From contig SHWS01000003.1 of the NCBI GenBank assembly GCA_009693705.1, positions 1 to 64,000 of the forward strand: a stretch of 64,000 nucleotides of DNA, written 5' to 3'. A program made the translations under genes and the position numbers. Shown piece after piece: positions 34,761 to 45,193 of this stretch. Source of the DNA: Pelagibacteraceae bacterium (GTDB taxonomy: Bacteria > Pseudomonadota > Alphaproteobacteria > Pelagibacterales > Pelagibacteraceae). Within the stretch, counting starts at the first letter, position 1; every line of letters begins with the position of its first letter. The notes below the pieces were generated by a model that worked only from the letters and a program-made list of their open reading frames with translations, did not search any database and was not told the DNA's origin.

Positions 34761-35354
34761 ATGGCTCAAATTTCTTTTGATGATTTTTATCAAGTACCAA
34801 ATCTTAAGTTTGACATTAAAAGACTAAGATCTGACTTAGAAATAATATTAAAAAAAAAAAAATTTAATTCTCCAGGCATAACACATTTTGGTGCCATACC
34901 TTTAAATCAAATACCTAATGATGAAGAATCTATAAAGGGTCATAATATTAGAGGAAAATATTGGACAATTCCTGATGAAACTGGAAAAGAAGTATCTAGG
35001 GATTTTGATATAGATGAGTCTAAATATACTCAATTAATACCTGAATTTCACGATACTTATTTCAAAGAAGTATATGATACTTTAAGGAAGAAATTTAAAC
35101 TTGGTAGAGTAAGATTGTTGTTAAAGGAACCAAGATCGACTCTAAGCTGGCATAAAGACCCGGAACCAAGATTGCATATCCCAATTATAACTAATTTAGG
35201 ATGTTCTATGGTGATTGAAAATATCGCTAAACACATGCCAGCAGATGGAACTGTGACCATTACTAATAATACTAAATATCATAATTTTTTTAATGGTGGT
35301 GAGCAGGATAGAATACATTTAGTAGCCTGTGTGTTAGAAAATCCATTTAATTAA
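34761..35354 (+). CDS. Aspartyl/asparaginyl beta-hydroxylase-like 2OG-Fe(II) oxygenase
   Basis: HxD-like LSWHKDPEPRLHIPI and distal HNFFNGGEQDRIHLVA. Confidence 0.75.
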   Translation: MAQISFDDFYQVPNLKFDIKRLRSDLEIILKKKKFNSPGITHFGAIPLNQIPNDEESIKGHNIRGKYWTIPDETGKEVSRDFDIDESKYTQLIPEFHDTYFKEVYDTLRKKFKLGRVRLLLKEPRSTLSWHKDPEPRLHIPIITNLGCSMVIENIAKHMPADGTVTITNNTKYHNFFNGGEQDRIHLVACVLENPFN

Positions 35355-35357
35355 AAG

Positions 35358-35819
35358 TTAATTATTAACTGAACCCCAAATGTCGGTGGTATTAACCCAT
35401 CCATCAAAATCTTCAGATTTAATTTTGCACCAATTATTTTCACATTTTTGAACTATTAATAAGCGTCCTTTTTTAATTTGAGCAATTGGTTTTGAAAATT
35501 TAGAAGGTTTTTTAAATAAAATTTTATCTTGAGTTGCGATGATGGAGTTTGATCGCTGTAATTGCGATGAATGTATCCATCCACTGTTATTTTTTAAATC
35601 AATTATTCTTCTAAAATTTTCTTTTTTATCTATTTCTTTTACGGGAAGATTTTTTTTATTGTAAACATATTTAACTTCAAATTCAAAACCTGGGCCGTAC
35701 CGGACATTAACTTTATTTTTTTTTAAAGAGTAAAAAATTTCTTCACAAAAACTATTAGAGGAAAAACATAAGGAGAAAAAAATTATAAATATACTTTTTA
35801 GGATTAGTTGCATAAACAT
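35358..35819 (-). CDS. Secreted bacterial SH3-domain protein
   Basis: Signal peptide; KNKVNVRYGPGFEFEVKYVY, NNSGWIHSSQL, CKIKSEDFDGWV repeats. Confidence 0.85.
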   Translation of the reverse strand: MFMQLILKSIFIIFFSLCFSSNSFCEEIFYSLKKNKVNVRYGPGFEFEVKYVYNKKNLPVKEIDKKENFRRIIDLKNNSGWIHSSQLQRSNSIIATQDKILFKKPSKFSKPIAQIKKGRLLIVQKCENNWCKIKSEDFDGWVNTTDIWGSVNN

Positions 35820-36559
35820 TTTTTTCTCTTAATTAATCTTATTTTCCTAAAGTTTAGATTTAGTAAATCTAAAATTAAAATAAAACCATTAAGATTTTGA
35901 CCTATTTTTAATATTTGTTTTAATACTTCATTGGCTTGCATGGTTCCAACTATTCCAGCTACCGTTCCTAATACTCCTTCAAACTCACAATTTAAAATAT
36001 CATTCGAAATTTTTTCTTCTTGATAAAAACATCTCAAACATGGACTGCTTTTCTTCAGAAAATTAAATGAAAAAATCTGTCCATCAAATTTGCTAATTGC
36101 ACCTATTATAAGAATTTTTTTAAATTTTAAACTAAAATCATTAATTAAAAATTTTGTTTCAAAGTTATCAGATCCATCCACTATGTATTCGTAGTTTTTA
36201 ATAATTTTACTAAAGTTTTTATTATTTATCTTATGCTTATAAATATTAATTTTTGTTTTTGAATTTATTAATTTTAATTTTTCTTGAGCAGCTTTGACTT
36301 TAAATTTTTTTAAATCTTTTTCATCATAGAGACTTTGTCTATGAATGTTAGATAGGTTTACTAAATCATAATCAATAATACCTATTGTGCCAACACCTGC
36401 TCTAGTTAAAAATTCTGCCACAGAACAACCTAATCCACCAGCACCTATAATTAATACTTTTGAGTTTAAAATTTTTTTTTGACCAATTGTTCCAATATTT
36501 TTTAAAATTATTTGTCTTGAAAATCTCTCAATTAAAACCTTATTTAGTCCTAAACTCAT
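35804..36559 (-). CDS. MoeB/ThiF/HesA-family adenylyltransferase
   Basis: RFSRQIILKNIGTIGQKKI, VLIIGAGGLGCSVAEFLTRAGVG, DGSDNFETKFLIND. Confidence 0.93.
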   Translation of the reverse strand: MSLGLNKVLIERFSRQIILKNIGTIGQKKILNSKVLIIGAGGLGCSVAEFLTRAGVGTIGIIDYDLVNLSNIHRQSLYDEKDLKKFKVKAAQEKLKLINSKTKINIYKHKINNKNFSKIIKNYEYIVDGSDNFETKFLINDFSLKFKKILIIGAISKFDGQIFSFNFLKKSSPCLRCFYQEEKISNDILNCEFEGVLGTVAGIVGTMQANEVLKQILKIGQNLNGFILILDLLNLNFRKIRLIKRKKCLCN

Positions 36560-36993
36560 TTTCCTGTTGAACCAAAACCACCCTCTCCTCTTATCGTTTC
36601 AGGTAGATTTTCAACTTCCTCAAATTGCATTTTAACCACAGGTACTAAAATCATTTGAGCAATTCGATCTTTATTTTGGATTAAAAATATTTCACTTCCA
36701 TGATTATAAAGTATTACTTTAATTTCTCCTCTAAAATCACTGTCTATTGTTCCAGGCGAATTTAAAACGCTAATATTATTTTTTGCCGCCAGTCCAGATC
36801 TAGGTCTAATTTGTATTTCGTAATCTTCAGAAAAAGCTACAGAAATCCCAGTTGGCACCAAGTAAGATGAATTAGGTTTTAATCTTATAGGTTCTTTAAC
36901 ATAAGCCATTAAATCTACTCCTGAAGCTCCATTAGTTTTATAAGCAGGTAATTCGACAGAAGGATTTAATTTTTTTATAAGCACCTTTGTCAT
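36556..36993 (-). CDS. dut: dUTPase
   Basis: ASGVDLMAY, RPRSGLA, NSPGTIDSDFRGEI, RGEGGFGSTG. Confidence 0.98.
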   Translation of the reverse strand: MTKVLIKKLNPSVELPAYKTNGASGVDLMAYVKEPIRLKPNSSYLVPTGISVAFSEDYEIQIRPRSGLAAKNNISVLNSPGTIDSDFRGEIKVILYNHGSEIFLIQNKDRIAQMILVPVVKMQFEEVENLPETIRGEGGFGSTGK

Positions 36994-38198
36994 TAATTTA
37001 ATTGATTGATTATTCTATCAACTATTTCTTCTGATATTTCAGATTTTTTTTTATATGTTAGGTTTTCTTTTTTTATTTTTTGATCTTTATAAAAGATTGT
37101 AACCTCATTAAAATCTGAATCAAATCCAATTGCATTATTTGAAACATCATTAGCAACAATCCAATCACAATTTTTATCAGCTAATTTTTTTTCAGCGTTT
37201 TTTTCCAGGTCATTTGTTTCAGCTGCAAATCCAATAGTGAGTTTTGGTCTCATGGAATTATGATTTGATATATACTTCAAGATATCAATATTTTTTTCTA
37301 GTTTTAAGTCAAACCCATCTTGTTTTTTAATTTTATTTTTATACTTTTGAGTAATTTTAAAATCACCAACAGCAGCTGAAAAAATTGCAACATCAACTGG
37401 CAAATTTTTTTGTGTCTCAATAAACATTTCATTTGCGGTTTCAACTTTAATAAAATTAATATCATCATCAACATTTAGAATTGATGGACCAGAAATAAGA
37501 GTTGTTTGAAAACCCTTCTTAGAAAGAGACTTTGCTATTTCATAACCTTGTTTGCCACTTGATTTATTGGTTATAAATCTTACAGGATCAATATACTCAT
37601 ATGTTGGACCAGCAGTAACTAACGCTTTAAATTTTTTATTTTTATTTTGTTCAAAAAAATAACTGTTAATTTCATTTACAATTGTTGTCGGATCCGACAT
37701 TTTACCTTGACCGTATTCTCCACATGCCATTTCACCTATTTCTGGTCCAATAATTTTATATCCATAATTTTTTAATTTATCTATATTTTGCCTTGTGGAT
37801 GGATGCTCCCACATTCTTACATTCATAGCTGGCACTAAATATACCTGCTTATTTGATGCGAGAATTACCGTAGTCGCTAAGTCATCAGATGATCCTTGGG
37901 CTAATTTTGACATAGTATTTGCAGTTGCAGGGGCAATAATAATTACATCTGCCCATCTTGAAAGAGCGATATGATTCATTTCTGTTTCATTTTCTAAATT
38001 AAAGAGATCATCATATACTTTTCCCTGTGATAAAGACGCTACAGAAAGGGGCGTAATAAATTCTTTAGAGCTTTTAGTTAAAATAGTTTTTATTTCATTA
38101 TCATTTTTTTTAAGTAATCTTATTGTTTCAAGTGATTTATATGCAGAGATACCACCACATATTATAAATAGTATCTTTTTATTTAAAAAATTTTTCAT
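36993..38198 (-). CDS. coaBC: Bifunctional phosphopantothenoylcysteine decarboxylase/synthase
   Basis: CGGISAYKSLE..., VPAMNVRMWEHP, TAGPTYEYIDPVRFITNKSSGKQG. Confidence 0.97.
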   Translation of the reverse strand: MKNFLNKKILFIICGGISAYKSLETIRLLKKNDNEIKTILTKSSKEFITPLSVASLSQGKVYDDLFNLENETEMNHIALSRWADVIIIAPATANTMSKLAQGSSDDLATTVILASNKQVYLVPAMNVRMWEHPSTRQNIDKLKNYGYKIIGPEIGEMACGEYGQGKMSDPTTIVNEINSYFFEQNKNKKFKALVTAGPTYEYIDPVRFITNKSSGKQGYEIAKSLSKKGFQTTLISGPSILNVDDDINFIKVETANEMFIETQKNLPVDVAIFSAAVGDFKITQKYKNKIKKQDGFDLKLEKNIDILKYISNHNSMRPKLTIGFAAETNDLEKNAEKKLADKNCDWIVANDVSNNAIGFDSDFNEVTIFYKDQKIKKENLTYKKKSEISEEIVDRIINQLN

Positions 38199-38206
38199 TT
38201 TGAGAA

Positions 38207-39787
38207 TTAAAATACTAATAGTCCGAAAATTACAAGAATTAATAAACCAATAATAGATTGATTTCTAAAAGCAATTATTTCAGATTTTTTATTATTTAGA
38301 GCGTTATAAGAGTTAGAATTTTGAGAAATTTGTCCACTTGCTAAAAATGTTAATGCTTGATTTGCTTTATCCATAATTTCAGGAAATTCTGGCAGCCTTT
38401 TAATAACTTCAGTAGTTTTATAGATTGTTTCGTTTAATGTATTGATTGGATCTTTGCTTTCTCTTAACCAATTTTCAAGCACAGGTTTTGATGTGATCCA
38501 GATGTTTGTATTGGGATTTAATTTTCTTGCTACTCCTTCAACTACTACCATTGTTTTTTGCAACATTAAAAGCTGAGGCTGTGTTTGCATGTTAAATTTT
38601 TCAGTAACATCAAACAATTGTTTTAATAATTTTCCCCCAGATATATCTTTAACTGCTTGACCAAAAATTGGCTCTCCAATTGATCTCAAGGCTTGTGCAA
38701 GATCATCGATTGAGACCTCTTTCGGCACTAAACCCGCAAGTAGATGTACCTCAGCTACTTTTTTATAATCTCTTTGGATAAATCCAAATAATATCTCTGC
38801 TAAAAATTTTTTACTTATTTTATCGAGACGTCCCATTATACCAAAGTCTATTGGCACAATTTGACCATTGGTATCAATAAAAATATTACCTTGGTGCATA
38901 TCAGCATGAAAAAACCCATCTCTTACAGCATGTCTTAAAAAATGTTGAATTATATCTTCCGCAATGACATTGGTGTCTAAATTTCTTTTTTTTAATTCTT
39001 CAGTTTCTCTAATTGAAACACCATCAATCCAATCAAGTGTCATCACACTTTCGCTAGTAAAATTCCAATAAATTTTAGGCACTCTAAAACCTGCGTCATT
39101 CTTAGTATTTTCAGCGTATTCATTAGCAGCCGCAGCTTCAAATCTTAAATCCATTTCAAGATTAGTTATTTCTTTTAATAAAAAAACAACTTCAATTAAT
39201 TTTAATCTTTTTGTTTTTTTGACAAGTGACTCGACAAAATAAGCAAATAACATCAAAGCATCTATCTCTTCATTAAATATTTTTTTAATATTTGGTCTTA
39301 AAATTTTAATCGCAACATCTTTAATTGTGCCGTTATCCTTAATTTGAGCTTTATGAACCTGAGCTATTGACGCAGCAGCTATAGGTTCGCTTAAATTAAT
39401 TATAGAATTATAAGAATCTTGACCAAGATCTTTTTTAATAATTTCTTTTGCTTCATAAATTGAAAATGGAGGTAAACGATCTTGTAAATTTTCTAAGTTT
39501 TTCGATAACGATTCACCAATTATATCGGGTCGTGTAGCCAAAAACTGCCCAAGTTTTATAAATGTTGTTCCCATGGACTCCAGTGAGCTTGAAAGTTTTT
39601 CACCTTCAGTTTTGTTTAAATCTACTTCTTTTTTTTCAAAAAAAGAAATTGATAACAATTTAAATAAAATAGTTATTGAGATTGGTGGTTTTTGAAACTT
39701 TGATACAATATTTATAATATCTGATTTTCCAATTTTTCTTCCCAATTTAAATAATATATATAATTTTTTAAACACTAGAACTTCCAT
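38207..39787 (-). CDS. ubiB: UbiB-family ubiquinone biosynthesis kinase-like protein
   Basis: LGQFLATRPDIIG, AAASIAQVHKA, FFHADMHQGNIFID, PIDFGIMGRL. Confidence 0.95.
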   Translation of the reverse strand: MEVLVFKKLYILFKLGRKIGKSDIINIVSKFQKPPISITILFKLLSISFFEKKEVDLNKTEGEKLSSSLESMGTTFIKLGQFLATRPDIIGESLSKNLENLQDRLPPFSIYEAKEIIKKDLGQDSYNSIINLSEPIAAASIAQVHKAQIKDNGTIKDVAIKILRPNIKKIFNEEIDALMLFAYFVESLVKKTKRLKLIEVVFLLKEITNLEMDLRFEAAAANEYAENTKNDAGFRVPKIYWNFTSESVMTLDWIDGVSIRETEELKKRNLDTNVIAEDIIQHFLRHAVRDGFFHADMHQGNIFIDTNGQIVPIDFGIMGRLDKISKKFLAEILFGFIQRDYKKVAEVHLLAGLVPKEVSIDDLAQALRSIGEPIFGQAVKDISGGKLLKQLFDVTEKFNMQTQPQLLMLQKTMVVVEGVARKLNPNTNIWITSKPVLENWLRESKDPINTLNETIYKTTEVIKRLPEFPEIMDKANQALTFLASGQISQNSNSYNALNNKKSEIIAFRNQSIIGLLILVIFGLLVF

Positions 39788-40479
39788 CCACTATGGATAG
39801 AAACCAATCCACCAGTTAAGTTTCTAAATAAACACTTTTTAAAATTGTTTTTTTTCATTAATATGATTAATTCTTCTTGGTTAATAAAATCTTCAATACT
39901 ATGAATCAAGTACTTATAAGGTTCATTTTCACCAACTAAAAATTTTCCGATTATAGGAATAAGTTTAGAGTAATTCTTATAAATAAAATTTAAATTAGGA
40001 TTTTGTATTTTTGAAAATTCTAAACACAAATATCTTCCTCCAGGTTTTAAAACTCGATATGCTTCTGTCAGTGCTTTATTTAAATTTTTAGTATTCCTCA
40101 GTCCAAAGCTAATAGTGTAGTAATCAAACGAATTATCTGCAAAGGGTAGTTTTTCAGCAGAAGAAATTTTCCAGCGAACGTTTTTGTAATCAGATAATTT
40201 TTGTTTTGCTTTATTTATCATATTTCGGTTTGGGTCTACACACGTAACTAGAGAAGTTCCTTTAGTATTGTCTAAAAAAAGTTTTCCAATATCTCCCGTA
40301 CCACATGCAACATCAATTAATTTTTTATTTAGTGAGGGGTTCATCATATTTACGAGAGTCTTTTTCCAGATTTTATGAACTCCCAATGAAATAAAATCAT
40401 TCATCAGATCATATTTATTATAAACTTGGTTAAATACATCTTGTACTAAACCTTTTTTATTTTGAAGATATTGTTGCAT
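39775..40479 (-). CDS. ubiE: Ubiquinone/menaquinone methyltransferase UbiE
   Basis: YDLMNDFISLGVHKIWKK, VACGTGDIG, YTISFGLRN. Confidence 0.96.
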   Translation of the reverse strand: MQQYLQNKKGLVQDVFNQVYNKYDLMNDFISLGVHKIWKKTLVNMMNPSLNKKLIDVACGTGDIGKLFLDNTKGTSLVTCVDPNRNMINKAKQKLSDYKNVRWKISSAEKLPFADNSFDYYTISFGLRNTKNLNKALTEAYRVLKPGGRYLCLEFSKIQNPNLNFIYKNYSKLIPIIGKFLVGENEPYKYLIHSIEDFINQEELIILMKKNNFKKCLFRNLTGGLVSIHSGWKF

Positions 40480-40510
40480 AAATTTTTTTTTATTATCAAT
40501 ATAGTGCTAA

Positions 40511-41374
40511 ATGCCAGAATTACCAGAAGTAGAAATTATAAGACAATCTCTTAATAAAAAAATAAAACAAAAAAAGGTTTTAAAAGTAATTATTAGAAAT
40601 AGAAATTTAAGATTTAAAATACCATTAAATTTTGAGAGCCATCTTAAAGAAAAAAAAATAACCAAGGTAGAGAGATTTTCAAAATACTTAATTTTAAATA
40701 TTTCAGATAACAGCTTTTGTATGATTCATTTAGGAATGTCAGGAACTATTCATATATTGGATAATAAAAAATTACTGAAACTTACAAATACTAGTTTTTA
40801 TAACTCCCCATTTTTACCTAAAAAGCATAATCATGTAGAAATAATATTTAATAATTTTAAGATAATTTATAACGATCCAAGACGATTTGGGTTTATTCAA
40901 ATTATTAAAAATAAAGAAGAATTAAAAGAAAGATTTAGACATTTAGGCCCAGAACCCTTTGATGTTAAATTCGACATAGATTATGTTTATAATTATTTTA
41001 AAAAAAGAAAAAAAAATATTAAAAATTTTTTAATTGACCAAAATTTTGTTTCAGGAATAGGAAACATTTATGCAAGTGAAATTTTATTTTTAAGCAAAAT
41101 AAATCCTTCAACAAATGCAAATTTATTAAATAAATTAGAATGTCAGAAAATTATTTTTTATGCTAAAAAAGTTTTATTAAAAGCTATTGAAAAAGGTGGA
41201 TCAAGCATACAAAATTTTACAAATACATCTGGTGTAGAGGGAAACTTTCAAAAAAATTTTAATGTCTATCAAAGAGAAGGATTAGCTTGTAAAACTATTG
41301 GATGTACTGATTTAATTACAAAAAATATTATTTCAAAAAGATCAACTTTTTTTTGTAATACTTGTCAAAAATAA
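40511..41374 (+). CDS. mutM: Formamidopyrimidine-DNA glycosylase
   Basis: PELPEVEIIRQ; GIGNIYASEILF; C-terminal zinc finger. Confidence 0.97.
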   Translation: MPELPEVEIIRQSLNKKIKQKKVLKVIIRNRNLRFKIPLNFESHLKEKKITKVERFSKYLILNISDNSFCMIHLGMSGTIHILDNKKLLKLTNTSFYNSPFLPKKHNHVEIIFNNFKIIYNDPRRFGFIQIIKNKEELKERFRHLGPEPFDVKFDIDYVYNYFKKRKKNIKNFLIDQNFVSGIGNIYASEILFLSKINPSTNANLLNKLECQKIIFYAKKVLLKAIEKGGSSIQNFTNTSGVEGNFQKNFNVYQREGLACKTIGCTDLITKNIISKRSTFFCNTCQK

Positions 41375-41424
41375 TCAATTATTTGATTGACCGATATAAA
41401 TTCTCAAGTTATACCCCTGCCATT

Positions 41425-41685
41425 ATGGCGAATACTAAATCAGCAATTAAAAGAATTAGAAAAATAGCTAAACAGACAATTGTTAATAAAGCTAGAAAAA
41501 GCAGATATAAAAATGCTTTAAAAAAAATGAATGTTTTAATTGAATCCAAAAAAAAAGATGAAGCTTTAAAATTCTTACCAACCTTTAATTCAGAGCTCAT
41601 GAAGATAGCAAAAACAGGTATTATTAAAAAAAAAAACGCTTCTAGAAATATTTCCAGAATTACAAAAAGAATTTCTACAATATAA
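41425..41685 (+). CDS. rpsT: 30S ribosomal protein S20
   Basis: MANTKSAIKRIRKIAKQTIVNKARKSRYKNALKK; ATG at 41425. Confidence 0.96.
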   Translation: MANTKSAIKRIRKIAKQTIVNKARKSRYKNALKKMNVLIESKKKDEALKFLPTFNSELMKIAKTGIIKKKNASRNISRITKRISTI

Positions 41686-41962
41686 TTTTTTAAGCTGAGC
41701 CACTTATTAAAATACAACTAATAAAGGTACGAAGATTCAACTTTAAAATGCACTTTATCTATAACTTATTTTTAATTAACCACAATATATGGACTTGGTA
41801 AATAAAAAAAAAATTAAATTCAATTGTTAATTTTATTTTTAAATTTTTACCTAACATCCGAGTAAAGAAATTACAATCTATGATTTTATTTATTTAATTT
41901 TATTTATATAATTTCTTGCAAAATTTATTAATTAAGTCTAACTAACATTTCTCAAAAAAGTT
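41686..41962. other. Candidate replication origin region (rpsT-dnaA intergenic)
   Basis: 277-bp very AT-rich gap upstream of dnaA-dnaN; one near-consensus DnaA box TTAACCACA at 41776-41784. Confidence 0.35.
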
Positions 41963-43381
41963 ATGAATAGCTCAATAAATAATAATTTAAATTCACTCAA
42001 AGTACCGAATTTTGATTGGAATATTATTCAATCAGATTTAAGAAATAAACTAGGAACAGATATTTATGAAAGTTGGCTTAAAAAGATTAGTTTTTTAGAT
42101 GAATTTAATAATTATGTTCTTTTATCAGTTCCAACAAGATTCATTCGTGACTGGATTACCTCAAGATATTTAGATCAAATTTTACAAATAATAAAAAAAT
42201 ATAAAAAAGATATTATAAGAGTCGAGTTTAAAATATCCGAACAAAATTCCACTGCCAATAATTTTGAAAAAATTAATTTAAAACCTTTAGATAACAGTGA
42301 AAATATTGCTTTCATTAAAGATTCCTATTTACAATACAATAGAATTGACCCCAATAAGAGATTTGATAATTTTATTACTGGATCTAGTAATAAACTAGCG
42401 TATGAGGCATCATTGAAAGTTTTAGAAGGCAATTCTCATTATAATCCTCTTTACATCTATGGAGGTGTTGGGATGGGCAAGACTCATCTTTTAAATGCTA
42501 TTGGCCTTGAATTAAAAAAGAATAGCAAAGTAATGTTTATTTCAGCAGAACGTTTTATGTATCAATTTGTTAAGTCAATAAAATCAAATGATATGGTTAA
42601 GTTCAAGGAGTATTTTAGAAATACTGATGTTTTGTTAATAGATGATATTCAGTTTATTAGTGGTAAAGAAGCAATGCAGGAGGAGTTTTTTCACACATTT
42701 AATGCTTTGTTAGACAAAGGTTCACAAATAATTGTGTCAGCTGATCGGGCGCCTAATAAATTATCAAGAATTCAAGATCGAATTAAATCAAGATTTTCAG
42801 GGGGCTTAGTGGTTGATATTCAAATGCCCGATTATGATCTAAGAAAAAAAATAGTCGAAAGTAAAACCAATGAGTTAAACAGTTTATATTCTGATCAATT
42901 AAAAATTTCTAAAGAAATTCAGGATTTTATTAGTAATGAGATAAAGACAAGTATAAGGGAATTAGTTGGAGCAATAAACCGAATAGTCTCATTTTCAAGG
43001 ATTTACAACAAGGTACCAAATTTATCTGAAATTAAAATTATACTTAAAGATTTATTAAATTTAGGAGAAAACAAAGTGACAATTGATTTGATCCAAACTG
43101 TAGTTTGTAAATATTTTAAAATTAGTAAGAATGAAATGTTATCTTCAAGAAGATCGAGATATCTTGTCAGACCAAGACAAATAGCAATATATTTAACAAA
43201 AATTTTGACTTCTAAATCTTTGCCAGAAATAGGTCGAGAATTTTCTAATAGAGATCATACTACCATAATACATTCAGTAAAAACAGTTGAAAAGTTAAAA
43301 GAAAAAAATCCAGATATGGTTGATAGTATTAATAATTTAAAAAATCAAATACTCTATAACAACAAAGAAAATGAAATTTAA
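41963..43381 (+). CDS. dnaA: Chromosomal replication initiator DnaA
   Basis: YIYGGVGMGKTHLLNAIG; DVLLIDDIQFISGKEAMQEEFFHTFN; FSNRDHTTIIHSVKT. Confidence 0.99.
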   Translation: MNSSINNNLNSLKVPNFDWNIIQSDLRNKLGTDIYESWLKKISFLDEFNNYVLLSVPTRFIRDWITSRYLDQILQIIKKYKKDIIRVEFKISEQNSTANNFEKINLKPLDNSENIAFIKDSYLQYNRIDPNKRFDNFITGSSNKLAYEASLKVLEGNSHYNPLYIYGGVGMGKTHLLNAIGLELKKNSKVMFISAERFMYQFVKSIKSNDMVKFKEYFRNTDVLLIDDIQFISGKEAMQEEFFHTFNALLDKGSQIIVSADRAPNKLSRIQDRIKSRFSGGLVVDIQMPDYDLRKKIVESKTNELNSLYSDQLKISKEIQDFISNEIKTSIRELVGAINRIVSFSRIYNKVPNLSEIKIILKDLLNLGENKVTIDLIQTVVCKYFKISKNEMLSSRRSRYLVRPRQIAIYLTKILTSKSLPEIGREFSNRDHTTIIHSVKTVEKLKEKNPDMVDSINNLKNQILYNNKENEI

Positions 43382-44483
43382 CGTTAATCAGCAAGATCTT
43401 CAACAAGCATTAAATTATTGTCAAGGAGTTATAGAAAAAAGAAGCACTCTACCTATTTTGTCTAATGTATTATTAGATGCAAATAATTCTAAGTTAACAA
43501 TAACAGCGACAGATTTAGATTTAATTTTTATTCATCAATTACATAATGTAGAAATTTTTGAAGAAGGAAAAACTACAACCACTTCTTCTATTATGTATGA
43601 TATTATAAGAAAATTTACATTAGGTAAAAAAATTAATTTATCGCTTACAGATGTTAACAAGCTACAGGTCGAGTCAGAAAAATCTATTTTTAATTTAAAT
43701 TGTATAAGTTCATCAGAATTTCCTTTAACAGATGAAAATTTTAATGATAATGAATTTTCAATAAAATCCAAACAATTTTTAAAACTTCTTAATAAATGTA
43801 AATTTTCTATTGCAAATGACGAAACAAGGCATTATTTGAGTGGAATTTATTTTCATCAAACTGAAGTAGAGGATAAAAATTATTTAACCGCAGTTGCAAC
43901 AGATAGCCACAGAATGTCCATCTCGAAAATTAGATTGGATAAAAAAATTGATTTTGAGCCAGTAATTTTACCAAAGAAAACTATTTTTCAACTTTGTTCT
44001 CTTTTAGATACCTATGATGGGGATGTTAAAATTTTCAATAAGAAATCTAAAATTAAATTTGAATTAAATAACAGTATTCTTATTTCTAAACTTATTGACG
44101 GAAAATTTCCAAATTATATACAAGTAATACCCAAAAATAATCAAAAAAAACTGGAAGTAAATTTAAAATTATTTTTAAATTCTGTAGATAGAGTTGCATC
44201 TGTATCGCTTGATAAAAAAGATGGTGTTAAATTTAATTTATCAAAAGACATTTTAAACCTTTCAGTAAATAATGCTAATAGTGGTGATGGTAAAGAAACC
44301 TTAAATGTAAATTTTGATAATGATTTAGAGATTAGTTTTAATTCTAGATATCTTATTGATATTGCCTCTCAATTAAATGGAGATCGAATAGAGATTTTTT
44401 TTAACGACTCAGGTTCGCCAGCACTCGTAAGAGATCCAGCTGATTTTGATAGTATTTTTGTTATTATGCCGATGAAGGGTTAA
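43371..44483 (+). CDS. dnaN: DNA polymerase III beta subunit
   Basis: Sliding clamp; C-terminal FIVMPMKG; follows dnaA. Confidence 0.97.
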   Translation: MKFNVNQQDLQQALNYCQGVIEKRSTLPILSNVLLDANNSKLTITATDLDLIFIHQLHNVEIFEEGKTTTTSSIMYDIIRKFTLGKKINLSLTDVNKLQVESEKSIFNLNCISSSEFPLTDENFNDNEFSIKSKQFLKLLNKCKFSIANDETRHYLSGIYFHQTEVEDKNYLTAVATDSHRMSISKIRLDKKIDFEPVILPKKTIFQLCSLLDTYDGDVKIFNKKSKIKFELNNSILISKLIDGKFPNYIQVIPKNNQKKLEVNLKLFLNSVDRVASVSLDKKDGVKFNLSKDILNLSVNNANSGDGKETLNVNFDNDLEISFNSRYLIDIASQLNGDRIEIFFNDSGSPALVRDPADFDSIFVIMPMKG

Positions 44484-45190
44484 TTAATTAAATTTAATTC
44501 GTAATAAATATTTTTTTCAATAGTTTTAGTAAAATCATCTTTAGTTAACCCAGAAACTATAGGTTTTAATATAGATATTGTTATTGATTTATTTGCTTGC
44601 ATAGATCCATTTTTAGGCCAAACATAACCAGAGTTAATCGCAACTGGCTGGCAAGAAATATTTAATTCCAGATAAATTCGTCCAACACCTTTTTTAAAGT
44701 TTGGTCTTGATTCTGGTAGTGTTCTTGTACCTTGAGGAAAAATTATTAAGGGTCTATTTGAGTTTTTTACTGCTTTTGAAATATCTTCAAAAAAACCTAA
44801 ATTATCTTTTGTCACTTTATTTCGTTTAATAGAAATAGATCCTATTTTTTTTAAGTACCAGCCAAAAATGGGAATGAATAATAGTTCATTTTTTAAAATA
44901 AAAACTGGAGAATTAAAAATTGTCTGCAAATAAAATGTTTCAAACATTGATTGATGAGAAGCGGCTATAAAAAATTTTTCATTTTTAATAATATTTTCTT
45001 TTCCTTTAAGGATAATTTTAGTTGAAAGAAATATTTTTAAACATATTCCTGTCCAGTGGCCCATTAATTTTCCCCCTAGTAAAACAATTTTTTGGGGCAT
45101 AAAAAAAGAGGGAAGAAAAAATATTGAAATAATAATTATTCCAGTAAAAAAAAATATTGAAAATATTGTACTTCTTGTCATTTTAATCAA
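44480..45190 (-). CDS. plsC: 1-acyl-sn-glycerol-3-phosphate acyltransferase
   Basis: ASHQSMFETF (HX4D-like HQSMFE), FPQGTRT. Confidence 0.9.
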   Translation of the reverse strand: MIKMTRSTIFSIFFFTGIIIISIFFLPSFFMPQKIVLLGGKLMGHWTGICLKIFLSTKIILKGKENIIKNEKFFIAASHQSMFETFYLQTIFNSPVFILKNELLFIPIFGWYLKKIGSISIKRNKVTKDNLGFFEDISKAVKNSNRPLIIFPQGTRTLPESRPNFKKGVGRIYLELNISCQPVAINSGYVWPKNGSMQANKSITISILKPIVSGLTKDDFTKTIEKNIYYELNLIN

Positions 45191-45193
45191 AAG

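Noticed and set aside
35852-35876. Palindrome TTTAGATTTAGTAAATCTAAA resembling an operator
   Set aside because: Lies inside the 3' coding part of the moeB-like gene with no adjacent promoter; probably chance in AT-rich sequence
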